From: an uncultured Gammaproteobacteria bacterium
Lineage (GTDB): Bacteria; Pseudomonadota; Gammaproteobacteria; UBA9214
Length of the DNA stretch: 9,088 nucleotides
Reading direction: 5' to 3'
NCBI GenBank assembly: GCA_905480305.1
Contig: CAJQPV010000234.1
Location: 1-9,088 of the forward strand
Shown here: in pieces, positions 1 through 9,088 of the stretch
Layout of the letters: each line of letters opens with the position of its first letter
Numbering within the stretch: position 1 is the stretch's first letter
Notes under the pieces: generated by a model
What the model was told of the DNA's origin: nothing
The model's database searches: none
Seen by the model: only the letters and a program-made list of their open reading frames with translations
Program-made: the position numbers and the translations under genes

Positions 1-4
1 TACA

Positions 5-502
5 GTGAGTCAGGATAAAGAATTTTTCACCACGTTTTTTCTAATTATGGGCGGACTGGCGGTTTTTGCCATCATTTTGATCATTATTGCATTAAATTTG
101 ACCAGTGAGGTTTCAGACTACAAGCCAGACGAGATTGTCATTGAGAATATCAAGCCGGTTGGCAAGGTGTATATCGCCGGTGAATCGGAGCCGCCGGCAG
201 GTGCAGCGATTCCCGCCACCGAGGCTGTTGCCGTAGCGGACAGTGGTGCGGCGGCTGCGCCGAAGTCCGGAGAAGAGGTTTACAACAGTAATTGTATGGC
301 CTGTCATGCGACCGGTGCTGCGGGTGCACCGAAAACCGGCGATGCTGCAGCCTGGGCGCCACGTATTGCAGCGGGTAAGGACTCCATGCTTGCCAACGCT
401 ACCAAAGGCCTGAACGCCATGCCGCCCATGGGGCTGTGCATGAGTTGCTCGCAGGCCGAGTTGCAGGACGCTATTGACTACATGCTTGGTCAGAGCCAGT
501 AG
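5..502 (+). CDS. Membrane-anchored cytochrome c5-like monohaem protein
   Basis: A 165-residue protein made of one N-terminal membrane segment (about residues 9-31, rich in F, I, L and A), a periplasmic Ala/Pro-rich linker (about 60-88), and a C-terminal class I cytochrome c domain. The haem-attachment motif CMACH is at residues 97-101. The likely axial methionine lies in NAMPPMG (137-143). A cysteine pair, C145 and C148 in LCMSCS, matches the conserved second pair of cytochrome c5. The end of the domain (ELQDAIDYM) is also typical of that family. Its role would be electron transfer at the periplasmic face of the inner membrane, for example to a terminal oxidase; the partner cannot be seen here. 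The start is a GTG at base 5. It gives the short polar stretch MSQDKE before the membrane segment, as usual for these proteins. Only four bases precede it, so no ribosome binding site can be judged and the true start could lie outside the window. Confidence 0.88.
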   Translation: MSQDKEFFTTFFLIMGGLAVFAIILIIIALNLTSEVSDYKPDEIVIENIKPVGKVYIAGESEPPAGAAIPATEAVAVADSGAAAAPKSGEEVYNSNCMACHATGAAGAPKTGDAAAWAPRIAAGKDSMLANATKGLNAMPPMGLCMSCSQAELQDAIDYMLGQSQ

Positions 503-520
503 CTGAATTTTATCAGTTAC

Positions 521-560
521 ACGATAAAGGGCTGCTTCGGCAGCCCTTTTTTATTATCGT
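521..560 (+). terminator. Rho-independent terminator after the cytochrome gene, between convergent genes
   Basis: There is a perfect 10-bp stem, AAAGGGCTGC (526-535) with GCAGCCCTTT (540-549), closed by a TTCG tetraloop (536-539). A run of six T covers 547-552 on the plus strand. An outer complementary pair, ACGATAA (521-527) with TTATCGT (554-560), can extend or compete with the stem. It lies 18 bases after the cytochrome stop and 32 bases before the 3' end of the minus-strand GGDEF/EAL gene. On the minus strand the same hairpin is followed by only three T, so it should stop plus-strand transcription well and minus-strand transcription less well. Confidence 0.9.
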
Positions 561-592
561 GACAAGCAGCCTGGCTGATTGCTGCGGCATTG

Positions 593-3166
593 CTACCCCG
601 ATTCTGCCTGTATTAGTGTTGCCTGTTGCAAGCGCTTTTCAATATGCTGATTGAGTAAGGCGGTTGCCTGATGTTGTGGTACAGGTGGGCTGAACAGGAA
701 ACCCTGTATTTCGTCACATTGCAATTCCCGCAGAATATCGAGTTGTCCGCGTGTTTCGACGCCTTCGGCAATGACCTTCAGTCCCATGTTATGTGACATG
801 GATATGATCGCACTGACAATGGCCGCATCATCAGGGTCAGAAGTAATATCGCGGACAAAGGTGCGGTCAACCTTGACGGTGTTAATGGGGAAGCGTTTCA
901 GGTGATTTAGCGAGGAGTAGCCGGTACCGAAGTCGTCAATGGAAATAGACATACCGGAACAGTGCAGGGCGCGCAGGGTGGATGCCGCCATATCGATGTT
1001 TTGCATGACGGTGCTTTCGGTTATTTCAAGTTCCAGCTTGTTCGGACAAATACCGCTTTCATCGCAGATAGTCAGTATTCGTTTTAGCAGATCACGCTGG
1101 CTGAATTGCACGGCAGACAGGTTTACCGCGACCGATATATGCTCGTAGCCATCGTCCTGCCATTGTCTTAGCTGCCGACAGGCGTGCTCCAGTACGTGGT
1201 ATCCAATATCGATAATCAGGCCATTTTCCTCGGCAATCGGGATGAATTCCGCGGGTGGGATCATCCCGAGTTGCGGATGCTGCCAGCGGAGCAGTGCTTC
1301 CACAGAAGTAACCCTGCCGCTGGCAATGTCGATCTTGGGCTGGTAGTACAACTCCAGTTCATCCCTCTCAATGACATGGCGCAGGTCATTTTCGAGTTGC
1401 ATGCTCTCGAGCGAGTCCCTGTTCAGGTCTTCATGATAAAAACGGCACAGGTTATGTCCCTGAAGCTTTGCGTAGTAAAGCGCAGTGCTGGCATTTTTGA
1501 GTAATGCCTCGGAGCTGGTGCCGTGATCCGGGAACAGGCTGACACCGACACTGCAGGAAAGGTGGAATTCATTGCCCTGTATGTCAATCTGTGCGGTTAC
1601 CGATTCTACTGCCCGGTTGATAATTGCGCCGATAAAATCAGTACAGTCAAGGTTGCCCAGCAAAATACCAAACTCATCACCACCGAGTCGGTATATAGAT
1701 GTTATGCCGCTGACATTATTAAGACGCGCCACTGTATCTGTGTTGCGCAGCACATCGGCAAGCCGGGTACTGATGATTTTCAGCAGATCATCACCGACGG
1801 CGTGGCCATGAGTGCTGTTGATACGTTTAAACATATCAAGATCCAGCATCATAATAGCTGCATGCCGGCAGTTGCTTTGGCATGCCTGTATTGCCGCAGC
1901 CACGCTGTAATTGAATTCATTACGATCCGGCAACCCGGTAAGTGTGTCGAGATTGCCGCTTGTTGTGCTGGCGATATTTTCTGTTGTATTGCAAACCGCT
2001 TGTTGGTGTCCTTGCTGTGGCTGGTCCCACACGGTTACGCAGTTACGGCCGCCATGCTTGGACTGGTACAGCGCCTTGTCTGCCTGATCGATTAGTACTG
2101 ACAGGCTCGCCGGGCTGTGCCTGTTGGACGAGACGCCAAAGCTGGTTGTGATCGGTATGGCAATGTTGTCTGTTTCGTTCCTGATGTCGAGCTGTTCAAT
2201 GTTGAGACGCGCCCGCTCGGCCATGGCCTGTGCTTCTACCAGGCTTATACCCGGCAGGATGATGCAGAATTCTTCTCCCCCATAGCGGCATACACAGTCG
2301 GCAGTTCGCAGCGATTTTTCGAGTGTTTCGGAGACGCTTTTTATAACCATGTCTCCGCTGGTGTGGCCATGACGGTCATTGATGGCCTTGAACAGATCGA
2401 TGTCTGCCATGATGCATGACAGAACGTGATTATCGCGTTGGGCAGTACGGAAGACAGTGCCGTATTTCTCAAAAAAAGACCTTCGATTCAGGCAGTTGGT
2501 TAGCGAGTCGCGCGTGGCAAGCTGTTCCAGTACCTTATTCTGCCGCCGCACCTCATCACGCGATTTTTTAAGCATGTCCAGCATGCTTTCCAGCTGATCA
2601 TTCTTCTCTTCCATGCGGGTAACGTCATCAAAGGTAATCATCACGCCACTGCTTTCGCTGTTGGAGTTTCGTACCGGTACGCTGTCGACGACAAAAATCT
2701 TTCCTTCGCCGGTATTGCCCGGCATAGTCATTTGTACGTTCGTTTGTTGACTGCGGCTGCGTATCGCCAGCGTCCATGGCATTTCATTTTCATGGCTGTG
2801 CAAAAGCTTCCAGCCAAAGCGCGAGATGGATATGTTCTTGAGCGATGCAGGTGTTGTGCCCATGATGCTTGCGAATGTTGCATTCGCAATAATGATCCGT
2901 TCCCGGTTGTCCAGTAGTACAACGCCTTCAGTCAGGGCATCCAGTGTTGACTCGAACAGTATCGGCGCGACAGCTGCTAGATCAATACGAAGATGATTTC
3001 TGGTAATGATAAACAGGGAGATTGCAGCACCCAGTATGGCTATGACGGCAACCAGTCCCGGCAGGTAGCGGAAATGATAATCGAGCGATTCGGACAGCAG
3101 CAGTGTGCCGATCATCATGATGATGAAGCCTGTTGTCAGGCGCAGTGACAGCGGAAATTTCAGCAT
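593..3166 (-). CDS. Membrane PAS-GGDEF-GGDEF-EAL protein (c-di-GMP synthesis and breakdown)
   Basis: An 857-residue protein that would make and/or degrade cyclic di-GMP at the inner membrane. Two membrane helices (about 9-26 and 36-54) flank a very short periplasmic loop. A PAS-like sensor follows (about 68-182), then a charged helical linker (about 183-218). GGDEF 1 (about 219-380) has GGEEF at 296-300, the substrate and metal motif DIDLFKAIND (255-264), and an inhibitory-site RxxD (RTAD, 287-290) exactly five residues before GGEEF. GGDEF 2 (about 405-578) has an intact GGDEF at 495-499, but about twelve extra residues separate its RNTD (474-477) from that motif. The EAL domain (about 590-845) has EALLRW (623-628), N682, ELEITES (711-717), DDFGTGYSS (744-752), K765, EGVET (801-805) and QGFLF (821-825), so the usual phosphodiesterase residues are all present. 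The output could be synthesis, hydrolysis or both, with the PAS domain possibly setting the balance. The ligand is unknown. The ATG at 3166 has no good ribosome binding site in front, but it places the first membrane helix correctly. Confidence 0.93.
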   Translation of the reverse strand: MLKFPLSLRLTTGFIIMMIGTLLLSESLDYHFRYLPGLVAVIAILGAAISLFIITRNHLRIDLAAVAPILFESTLDALTEGVVLLDNRERIIIANATFASIMGTTPASLKNISISRFGWKLLHSHENEMPWTLAIRSRSQQTNVQMTMPGNTGEGKIFVVDSVPVRNSNSESSGVMITFDDVTRMEEKNDQLESMLDMLKKSRDEVRRQNKVLEQLATRDSLTNCLNRRSFFEKYGTVFRTAQRDNHVLSCIMADIDLFKAINDRHGHTSGDMVIKSVSETLEKSLRTADCVCRYGGEEFCIILPGISLVEAQAMAERARLNIEQLDIRNETDNIAIPITTSFGVSSNRHSPASLSVLIDQADKALYQSKHGGRNCVTVWDQPQQGHQQAVCNTTENIASTTSGNLDTLTGLPDRNEFNYSVAAAIQACQSNCRHAAIMMLDLDMFKRINSTHGHAVGDDLLKIISTRLADVLRNTDTVARLNNVSGITSIYRLGGDEFGILLGNLDCTDFIGAIINRAVESVTAQIDIQGNEFHLSCSVGVSLFPDHGTSSEALLKNASTALYYAKLQGHNLCRFYHEDLNRDSLESMQLENDLRHVIERDELELYYQPKIDIASGRVTSVEALLRWQHPQLGMIPPAEFIPIAEENGLIIDIGYHVLEHACRQLRQWQDDGYEHISVAVNLSAVQFSQRDLLKRILTICDESGICPNKLELEITESTVMQNIDMAASTLRALHCSGMSISIDDFGTGYSSLNHLKRFPINTVKVDRTFVRDITSDPDDAAIVSAIISMSHNMGLKVIAEGVETRGQLDILRELQCDEIQGFLFSPPVPQHQATALLNQHIEKRLQQATLIQAESG

Positions 3167-3215
3167 CGCTGGCCGTGATGATGCATGATTTCGAGAGGGA
3201 TGATGTTCGCTGGTT

Positions 3216-3472
3216 TCAAGTAAATAAGTCCTTTTGGTTTGTTAGCGTATGCTGCTCGTGACAGGGAAGTCTATCGGCAGCGCGTGCACTTTTCCGAGTG
3301 GCCAGCCACAATAAATAACTGCTAGTTGCCGTGGCTGCTTCATCGGCAATTAGGCGGTAACAGGTTGCCCAGCAGTGTGAAGCTGGTACAGCGCCAGCGT
3401 CGCGAGGATCACGATAATGCTTGGACTGATTATCAGTTCGACGAGCGTGAAGCCTGATTGTTGCCTGAACAT
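3216..3472 (-). pseudogene. Remnant of a type IV pilin/pseudopilin-like gene (prepilin N-terminus, broken)
   Basis: Starting at the ATG at 3472-3470, the minus strand encodes 40 residues beginning MFRQQSGFTLVELIIS and ends at TAA (3352-3350). This is a class III prepilin signal: a short basic leader, G then F at the expected peptidase site, glutamate at mature position 5 (FTLVE), and a hydrophobic helix (SIIVILATLALYQL) that aligns without gaps to typical pilin N-termini. A CAGGG that could serve as ribosome binding site lies at 3484-3488. No globular domain follows in this frame. The neighbouring frame stays open to TGA at 3218-3216 and reads RLIADEAATATSSYLLWLAT. This faintly resembles the stretch after the helix in FimT/GspH-like pseudopilins, so a single-base shift near 3350-3385 could join the two. 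Even joined, the product would be only about 85 residues against roughly 150-190 for that family, so the gene looks both frameshifted and truncated. The prepilin signal is seen directly; the FimT/GspH assignment and decay are inference. A real 40-residue product cannot be excluded. Confidence 0.55.
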
Positions 3473-3728
3473 TTTTTCGCTGACCCTGTTGGTCGGAAGT
3501 TTTTCGTTGCACCTGTATCGGCAGGTTCGGTAAATAATCCAGCCATGCGTGCCTGTTGAACGCCGGTTTACATCGCTGCGCCAGCTACCTATGATGCAGC
3601 TGAAGGTCGGCGGCCCGGTTAGCCGGGTTCAATGAAACGCTTATGTCGCTGACGGATCTAAAGAAACACCTGTTGCCAACGATAGACTTTGATATATGCC
3701 CGGCCGGGCGGGCAGGAGCCATTGGGTC
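3473..3728. other. Intergenic region upstream of sucA
   Basis: This stretch separates the minus-strand pilin remnant from sucA and must hold at least part of the sucA leader. I see no convincing sigma-70 promoter: TTGCCA at 3673-3678 is only 12 bases from GATATA at 3691-3696, which is too close. A short GC hairpin, CCCGG (3614-3618), loop TTAG, CCGGG (3623-3627), is not followed by a T run, so it is not a usual terminator. A 29-codon open frame (3643-3732) ends by overlapping the sucA start. No RNA gene was recognised. Confidence 0.5.
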
Positions 3729-3732
3729 ATGA
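3643..3732 (+). other. Possible 29-codon leader ORF overlapping the sucA start (ATGA)
   Basis: An ATG at 3643 opens a 29-residue frame (MSLTDLKKHLLPTIDFDICP...) whose TGA (3730-3732) overlaps the chosen sucA ATG (3729-3731) in an ATGA arrangement, the layout commonly seen with translational coupling. There is no Shine-Dalgarno-like sequence ahead of 3643 and the peptide resembles nothing I recognise. It may be chance, a leader peptide, or the relic of a displaced upstream gene. Confidence 0.2.
3714..3718 (+). promoter_or_regulatory. Ribosome binding site that decides the sucA start
   Basis: AGGAG lies ten bases before the ATG at 3729. The earlier in-frame ATG at 3696 has no such site, and starting there would place this AGGAG inside the coding sequence. 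This supports 3729 as the start. Confidence 0.7.
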
Positions 3733-6563
3733 GCAAGCAAGGGATGAAGGTGCTGCAGAAAACCTCGTTACTGGACGGGGACAACGGCGCTTATCTTGAA
3801 TCCCTGTACGAATCCTGGCTGCAGGACGATGACAGTGTTCCCGAAAACTGGCGTGATTATTTTGCCGGTCTGCCACAGGTTAATGGCCAGGCCAGGGATG
3901 ATATTCTGCATTCGGAATTGCGACGCGAGTTTTCGCAGCTCACAGGCCGGCTGCGAGGACACCGTATAGCGCGATTGACAGGCGCGCGTCTGGCGCATGA
4001 AAGCAAGCAGGTGCGCGTACTCCAGCTCATCAATGCCTATCGCTTCTGCGGACATCAATACGCCAGGACTGATCCGTTGCGCCGTTCCGAGCCGGAACTG
4101 GCACCGGAAATGGATCTCGGCTATCACGATCTGTCGGAAGCAGATTTCAATACCGTCTTCCAGACCGGTTCGCTGGTTGGTCCGGAAGAAGCAACGCTCG
4201 AGGAAATTCTTTATTCCCTGAATCGTACCTATTGTGAAACGGTCGGGGCGGAATACATGCACATGACCTCGACCGACGAAAAGCGCTGGATACAGCATCA
4301 TCTCGAGAGCGTGCATTCTCACCCCAGCATGGCAAACGAAAAAAAGCGCTGGCTGCTGAAGCGGCTGACATCGGCCGAGGGTATTGAGCGATACCTGCAT
4401 TCAAAATACGTTGGTCAGAAACGTTTTTCGCTGGAAGGCGGTGAGAGCCTGATTCCGCTGATGAGTGAGCTGATTGATCGTTCCGGTGCGCGTGGCGTGA
4501 AAGAAATTGTCATGGGTATGTCGCATCGCGGTCGTCTCAATGTGCTGATTAACATCCTTGGCAAGCTGCCTTCAGAGCTGTTTTCAGAATTCGAGGATTT
4601 GCATGACAGGCAGCACCTGTCCGGCGATGTTAAATACCATCAGGGGTTTTCATCGAAGATCCGGACGCCGGGCGGGCTGGTGCATCTGGCGCTGGCATTT
4701 AATCCTTCACATCTGGAAATTGTCTCGCCGGTGGTGCACGGTTCGGTGCGCGCCCGTCAGCAGCGTTACGGAGAACACGAAAACAGCAAGATACTACCAG
4801 TGGTGATACACGGTGATTCAGCATTTGCCGGTCAGGGGGTGGTGATGGAAACCTTCAACATGTCCGGACTGCGGGGTTACTCTACCAATGGCACGGTGCA
4901 CGTGGTGGTCAACAACCAGATCGGTTTCACTACCAGTCATGTAAAAGATTCTCGTTCCACGCTGTATTGTACCGATGTGGCGAAGATGGTCGGTGCGCCA
5001 ATCTTTCATGTCAACGGTGATGATCCGGAGGCAGTGATTTTTATTACACAGGTAGCACTTGATTACCGCATGCAGTTCAAGAAGGACGTCGTCATTGACC
5101 TGGTATGTTACCGCCGCCATGGTCATAACGAAGCGGATGAGCCGGCGGCTACCCAGCCGATGATGTACCGTGATGTGCGTACCCTGCCAACCACCCGCAC
5201 CCGCTATGCGCAGCGTCTTGAAGAAGAGAATATTATTGCGCCGGACATGGCAGAACAGATGCAGCGTAATTATCGCGACCTGCTGGATACCGGTAGCAGT
5301 GTGACACCCAAGGTATTGCTGGGTGAGCCGGTTGCGCCGGGTGTTGCGGTCAACTGGAAATCCTATGTGGGCCATGGCTGGCATATGCCTTGTGATACCA
5401 CGGTCAGCATGGAAACGCTGGCTATGCTGTCTGCCGGTCTGCAGCAATTGCCTGAGGGCTTTGAACTGCACCCGCGTGTGGCGAAAGTGATGGAAGACCG
5501 CCGCAAAATGGCGGCAGGTGCATTGCCGGTTGACTGGGGGTTTGGAGAATCACTGGCGCATGCCAGTCTGTTGCATAACGGTTTTCCTGTGCGTATCTCC
5601 GGGCAGGATAGTGAGCGCGGTACCTTTTTTCACCGTCATGCGGTGCTCTATAACCAGGTTGATGGCGAGAGTTATGTACCATTGCAGCACCTTGCCGATG
5701 ATCAGCCGCGCTTCGTGGTATACAACTCGCTGCTGTCCGAGGAGGCAGTACTGGCCTACGAATATGGCTATGCCACCACCGAGCCGGAAACATTGACCGT
5801 TTGGGAAGCCCAGTACGGGGACTTTGTCAATGTTGCCCAGGTCGTGATCGACCAGTTTATTACCTCGGGCGAGGCAAAATGGGGGCGTCTTTGCGGTCTC
5901 ACGCTGTTGTTGCCACACGGTTATGAGGGCCAGGGGCCGGAACATTCATCCGCGCGGCTGGAACGTTTTCTGCAACTGTGTGTTGGTCACAATATACAGG
6001 TGTGTAACCCGACAACACCTGCGCAGATGTTCCATATGCTGCGTCGCCAGATGATCCGTCCGCTGCGTAAGCCGTTGATTGTAATGGCACCCAAGAGTCT
6101 GTTGCGCCACAAGGAGGCAGTCTCCTCGCTTGAGGAGTTATCACAGGGCAGCTTTCAACCGGTACTGGGTGAACAGCAGATTACCGATCGCACACAGATA
6201 ACCCGGCTGGTTCTTTGCAGTGGCAGGGTGTACTACGACTTGCTGGAGAAGCGCCAGGCGGAAAATCTCACAGACGTTGCACTGCTGCGCATCGAGCAAC
6301 TCTATCCGTTCCCGTGGAGACTGTTGCGGCGCGAGCTGGGGCACTATCCTGCAGTTACAGAATTTGTATGGTGCCAGGAAGAACCGCAGAACCAGGGTGC
6401 GTGGTATGCAACCCGGCACAAGCTGGAAGAGGTTATTGGTGATGAAAACAAACTTATCTATACTGGTCGCGAGGCACTTTCTGCCCCTGCGGTTGGTTAT
6501 ACACGTCTGCATGTAGAGCAGCAAAAGGCACTGGTGAACAGTGCGCTGGGACTGGAGCAGTAG
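3729..6563 (+). CDS. sucA: 2-oxoglutarate dehydrogenase E1 component
   Basis: The thiamine diphosphate-dependent E1 subunit. It decarboxylates 2-oxoglutarate and transfers the succinyl group to the lipoyl arm of E2, in the cytoplasmic TCA cycle. From the ATG at 3729 it is 944 residues, close to the roughly 930 usual for the family. Using that numbering, the N-terminal E2-binding helix ([20 protein letters not shown]) is at about 23-42. The catalytic core has the histidine motif MSHRGRLN (264-271), AFNPSHLE (323-330), and the thiamine/Mg motif GDSAFAGQG (362-370) running to NNQIGFTT (395-402). [11 protein letters not shown] is at 462-472. The transketolase-like pyrimidine-binding domain begins near 595 ([10 protein letters not shown]), with AQYGDFVN at 694-701 and [14 protein letters not shown] at 730-743, and the C-terminal E1o domain follows. 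An in-frame ATG at 3696 would add 11 residues, but the AGGAG at 3714 and the spacing to the LYESWL motif, equal to that in E. coli SucA, favour 3729. sucB follows after 37 bases. No sdh genes lie just upstream, unlike enteric sdhCDAB-sucABCD. Confidence 0.97.
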   Translation: MSKQGMKVLQKTSLLDGDNGAYLESLYESWLQDDDSVPENWRDYFAGLPQVNGQARDDILHSELRREFSQLTGRLRGHRIARLTGARLAHESKQVRVLQLINAYRFCGHQYARTDPLRRSEPELAPEMDLGYHDLSEADFNTVFQTGSLVGPEEATLEEILYSLNRTYCETVGAEYMHMTSTDEKRWIQHHLESVHSHPSMANEKKRWLLKRLTSAEGIERYLHSKYVGQKRFSLEGGESLIPLMSELIDRSGARGVKEIVMGMSHRGRLNVLINILGKLPSELFSEFEDLHDRQHLSGDVKYHQGFSSKIRTPGGLVHLALAFNPSHLEIVSPVVHGSVRARQQRYGEHENSKILPVVIHGDSAFAGQGVVMETFNMSGLRGYSTNGTVHVVVNNQIGFTTSHVKDSRSTLYCTDVAKMVGAPIFHVNGDDPEAVIFITQVALDYRMQFKKDVVIDLVCYRRHGHNEADEPAATQPMMYRDVRTLPTTRTRYAQRLEEENIIAPDMAEQMQRNYRDLLDTGSSVTPKVLLGEPVAPGVAVNWKSYVGHGWHMPCDTTVSMETLAMLSAGLQQLPEGFELHPRVAKVMEDRRKMAAGALPVDWGFGESLAHASLLHNGFPVRISGQDSERGTFFHRHAVLYNQVDGESYVPLQHLADDQPRFVVYNSLLSEEAVLAYEYGYATTEPETLTVWEAQYGDFVNVAQVVIDQFITSGEAKWGRLCGLTLLLPHGYEGQGPEHSSARLERFLQLCVGHNIQVCNPTTPAQMFHMLRRQMIRPLRKPLIVMAPKSLLRHKEAVSSLEELSQGSFQPVLGEQQITDRTQITRLVLCSGRVYYDLLEKRQAENLTDVALLRIEQLYPFPWRLLRRELGHYPAVTEFVWCQEEPQNQGAWYATRHKLEEVIGDENKLIYTGREALSAPAVGYTRLHVEQQKALVNSALGLEQ

Positions 6564-6600
6564 AGATCAGTTAAATGCTAGTCAGGGGAATCAGCTCGCG

Positions 6601-7833
6601 ATGACAACTGAAGTAAGAGTGCCGGCGTTACCGGAGTCTGTCAGTGATGGCGTGGTGGTCTGCTGGCACAAACAGGCCGGCGACACGATCAGGCGTGATG
6701 AAGCACTGGTGGATATAGAGACCGACAAGGTGGTACTGGAAGTTCCGGCACCTGCCGACGGTGTGCTTGAAGAGATCCTGTTTAGTGATGGCGATACGGT
6801 TACTGCTGACCAGATTATTGGCATGATCAATGTAAATGGTGCAGGAAAAGCCGCGGTGAAGATAGCTGCGACAGAAGCACAGGCCACGAATAGTGCCAGC
6901 AGGGATGCACGCGGATCGGGACCGGCCGCGCGTCGCTTGATGGCTGCAAACCGGCTGGATGGTGACGCGATCAAGGCAACTGGCAAGCAAGGGCGGATTA
7001 CCAAGGGTGACATATTGTCTCACCTGGAAAGTCAGCCGTCTGTTGTTGACCCCGTAGAGCAGGTGACTCCGGTCAAGGCCGAACCCGCCAGGGTAGCGCG
7101 TATCACTCCGGGATTGCCGGAAATCGAGGAAGACCGTCCGCAGAAACGGGTGCCCATGTCACGGCTGCGCGCACGGGTCGCCGAGCGGCTGCTGCAGGCA
7201 TCGCAGGGCACGGCCATGCTGACCACGTTTAACGAGGTCAATATGGCACCGATCAAGGCGCTGCGCGACAGGCACCGCGAATCATTTGAACAGAATCATG
7301 GTGTGCGCCTGGGTTTCATGTCGTTTTTCGTGCGCGCAGCGGCTGAAGCCCTGAAGCGCCACCCGGACATTAATTCTTCCATGGACGGTGATGACATTGT
7401 GTACCATGGATTTTGTGATATCGGTGTGGCTATCAGTACTGACCGTGGCCTGGTGGTGCCTATCCTGCGCAATGCCGAGTACATGAGTCTTGCCGAGATC
7501 GAAAACGATATTGTTGAATTCGCCAACCGTGGTCGTGACGGTAAACTGTCGATGGACGATATTACCGGGGGTACTTTTTCGATAACGAATGGCGGTGTGT
7601 TCGGTTCCATGTTGTCGACACCGATTTTGAACCCGCCGCAAAGCGCAATACTTGGTATGCACAAGATACAGGACCGGCCGGTGGTCGAGGATGGTGTAAT
7701 TGTCATACGCCCGATTATGTACCTGGCACTAACCTATGATCACCGCATTGTTGACGGCAAGAGCGCTGTCACCTTTCTCAAGACCATTATCGATCTGCTG
7801 GAAGATCCAGCGAGCATGTTGCTGGATTTGTAA
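6601..7833 (+). CDS. sucB: 2-oxoglutarate dehydrogenase E2 component (dihydrolipoyl succinyltransferase)
   Basis: The 410-residue core subunit of the complex. It passes the succinyl group from its lipoyl arm to coenzyme A, giving succinyl-CoA. The lipoyl domain is at about 1-78, with the lipoylated lysine K43 in the motif [10 protein letters not shown] short Ala-rich linker leads to the peripheral-subunit-binding domain (about 106-141; [14 protein letters not shown] and GRITKGDIL), which docks E1/E3. A second linker (about 142-178) precedes the acyltransferase domain (about 180-410). That domain has [13 protein letters not shown] (186-198), [16 protein letters not shown] (339-354) and the active-site motif YDHRIVDG, giving H381 and D385. 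The length matches the family (about 400-410 with one lipoyl domain). The start at 6601 has AGGGGA at 6584-6589. Upstream in-frame extension would overlap the end of sucA and encode nothing E2-like. The 37-base gap from sucA indicates one transcript. Confidence 0.97.
   Translation: MTTEVRVPALPESVSDGVVVCWHKQAGDTIRRDEALVDIETDKVVLEVPAPADGVLEEILFSDGDTVTADQIIGMINVNGAGKAAVKIAATEAQATNSASRDARGSGPAARRLMAANRLDGDAIKATGKQGRITKGDILSHLESQPSVVDPVEQVTPVKAEPARVARITPGLPEIEEDRPQKRVPMSRLRARVAERLLQASQGTAMLTTFNEVNMAPIKALRDRHRESFEQNHGVRLGFMSFFVRAAAEALKRHPDINSSMDGDDIVYHGFCDIGVAISTDRGLVVPILRNAEYMSLAEIENDIVEFANRGRDGKLSMDDITGGTFSITNGGVFGSMLSTPILNPPQSAILGMHKIQDRPVVEDGVIVIRPIMYLALTYDHRIVDGKSAVTFLKTIIDLLEDPASMLLDL

Positions 7834-9088
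<1,255 letters not shown>

Noticed and set aside
1523..2095. Long plus-strand open frame of 190 codons inside the GGDEF region
   Set aside because: It lies wholly opposite the well-supported GGDEF/EAL gene and its translation shows no domain features; it is an antisense shadow.
3614..3627. CCCGG-TTAG-CCGGG hairpin as a terminator
   Set aside because: Five-base-pair stem without a following T run.
3673..3696. Possible promoter TTGCCA ... GATATA before sucA
   Set aside because: The spacer is only 12 bases, too short for a sigma-70 promoter.
3696..3728. Earlier in-frame ATG that would extend sucA by 11 residues
   Set aside because: No ribosome binding site before it; AGGAG at 3714-3718 fits the ATG at 3729, and the distance from that start to the LYESWL motif matches E. 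coli SucA.
4818..5471. Long minus-strand open frame of 217 codons inside sucA
   Set aside because: Antisense to highly conserved E1 coding sequence, with no recognisable motifs.

Overview
The window looks like a core-metabolism stretch of a proteobacterial chromosome, most likely gammaproteobacterial. The evidence is a membrane-anchored cytochrome c5-like protein, a 2-oxoglutarate dehydrogenase gene set (E1o, E2o, then a dedicated E3 of the proteobacterial 2-oxoglutarate type), a large GGDEF/EAL c-di-GMP protein, and a REP-like inverted doublet starting with a GTAG head, of the sort known in Pseudomonas and relatives. The genus cannot be named from the sequence.

Layout: (1) 5-502, plus strand, a cytochrome c5-like membrane cytochrome, followed by a strong hairpin terminator (521-560) that sits between two convergent genes. 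(2) 593-3166, minus strand, an 857-residue membrane protein with the order TM-TM-PAS-coiled coil-GGDEF-GGDEF-EAL; the key catalytic motifs of all three enzymatic domains are present. (3) 3167-3728, a roughly 560-base stretch with no intact large gene. On the minus strand it carries a clear type IV prepilin/pseudopilin N-terminus (3350-3472) that stops after 40 residues and may continue in a neighbouring frame, so it is probably a decayed pseudopilin gene. On the plus strand a 29-codon reading frame ends in an ATGA overlap with sucA. (4) 3729-6563 sucA, 6601-7833 sucB and 7953 to the window end lpdA (truncated at its 3' end), all on the plus strand. An inverted repeat of two REP-like units (7863-7932) lies between sucB and lpdA.

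sucA, sucB and lpdA supply E1, E2 and E3 of the 2-oxoglutarate dehydrogenase complex, which converts 2-oxoglutarate to succinyl-CoA in the TCA cycle. sucA and sucB are 37 bases apart and surely co-transcribed. lpdA follows after 119 bases that contain the REP-like doublet, so its expression may be tuned separately. The cytochrome, the c-di-GMP enzyme and the pilin remnant have no evident functional link to this operon. I see no complete new defence or mobile system. The most unusual items are the prepilin remnant, the REP doublet inside an operon, and the tandem GGDEF architecture.
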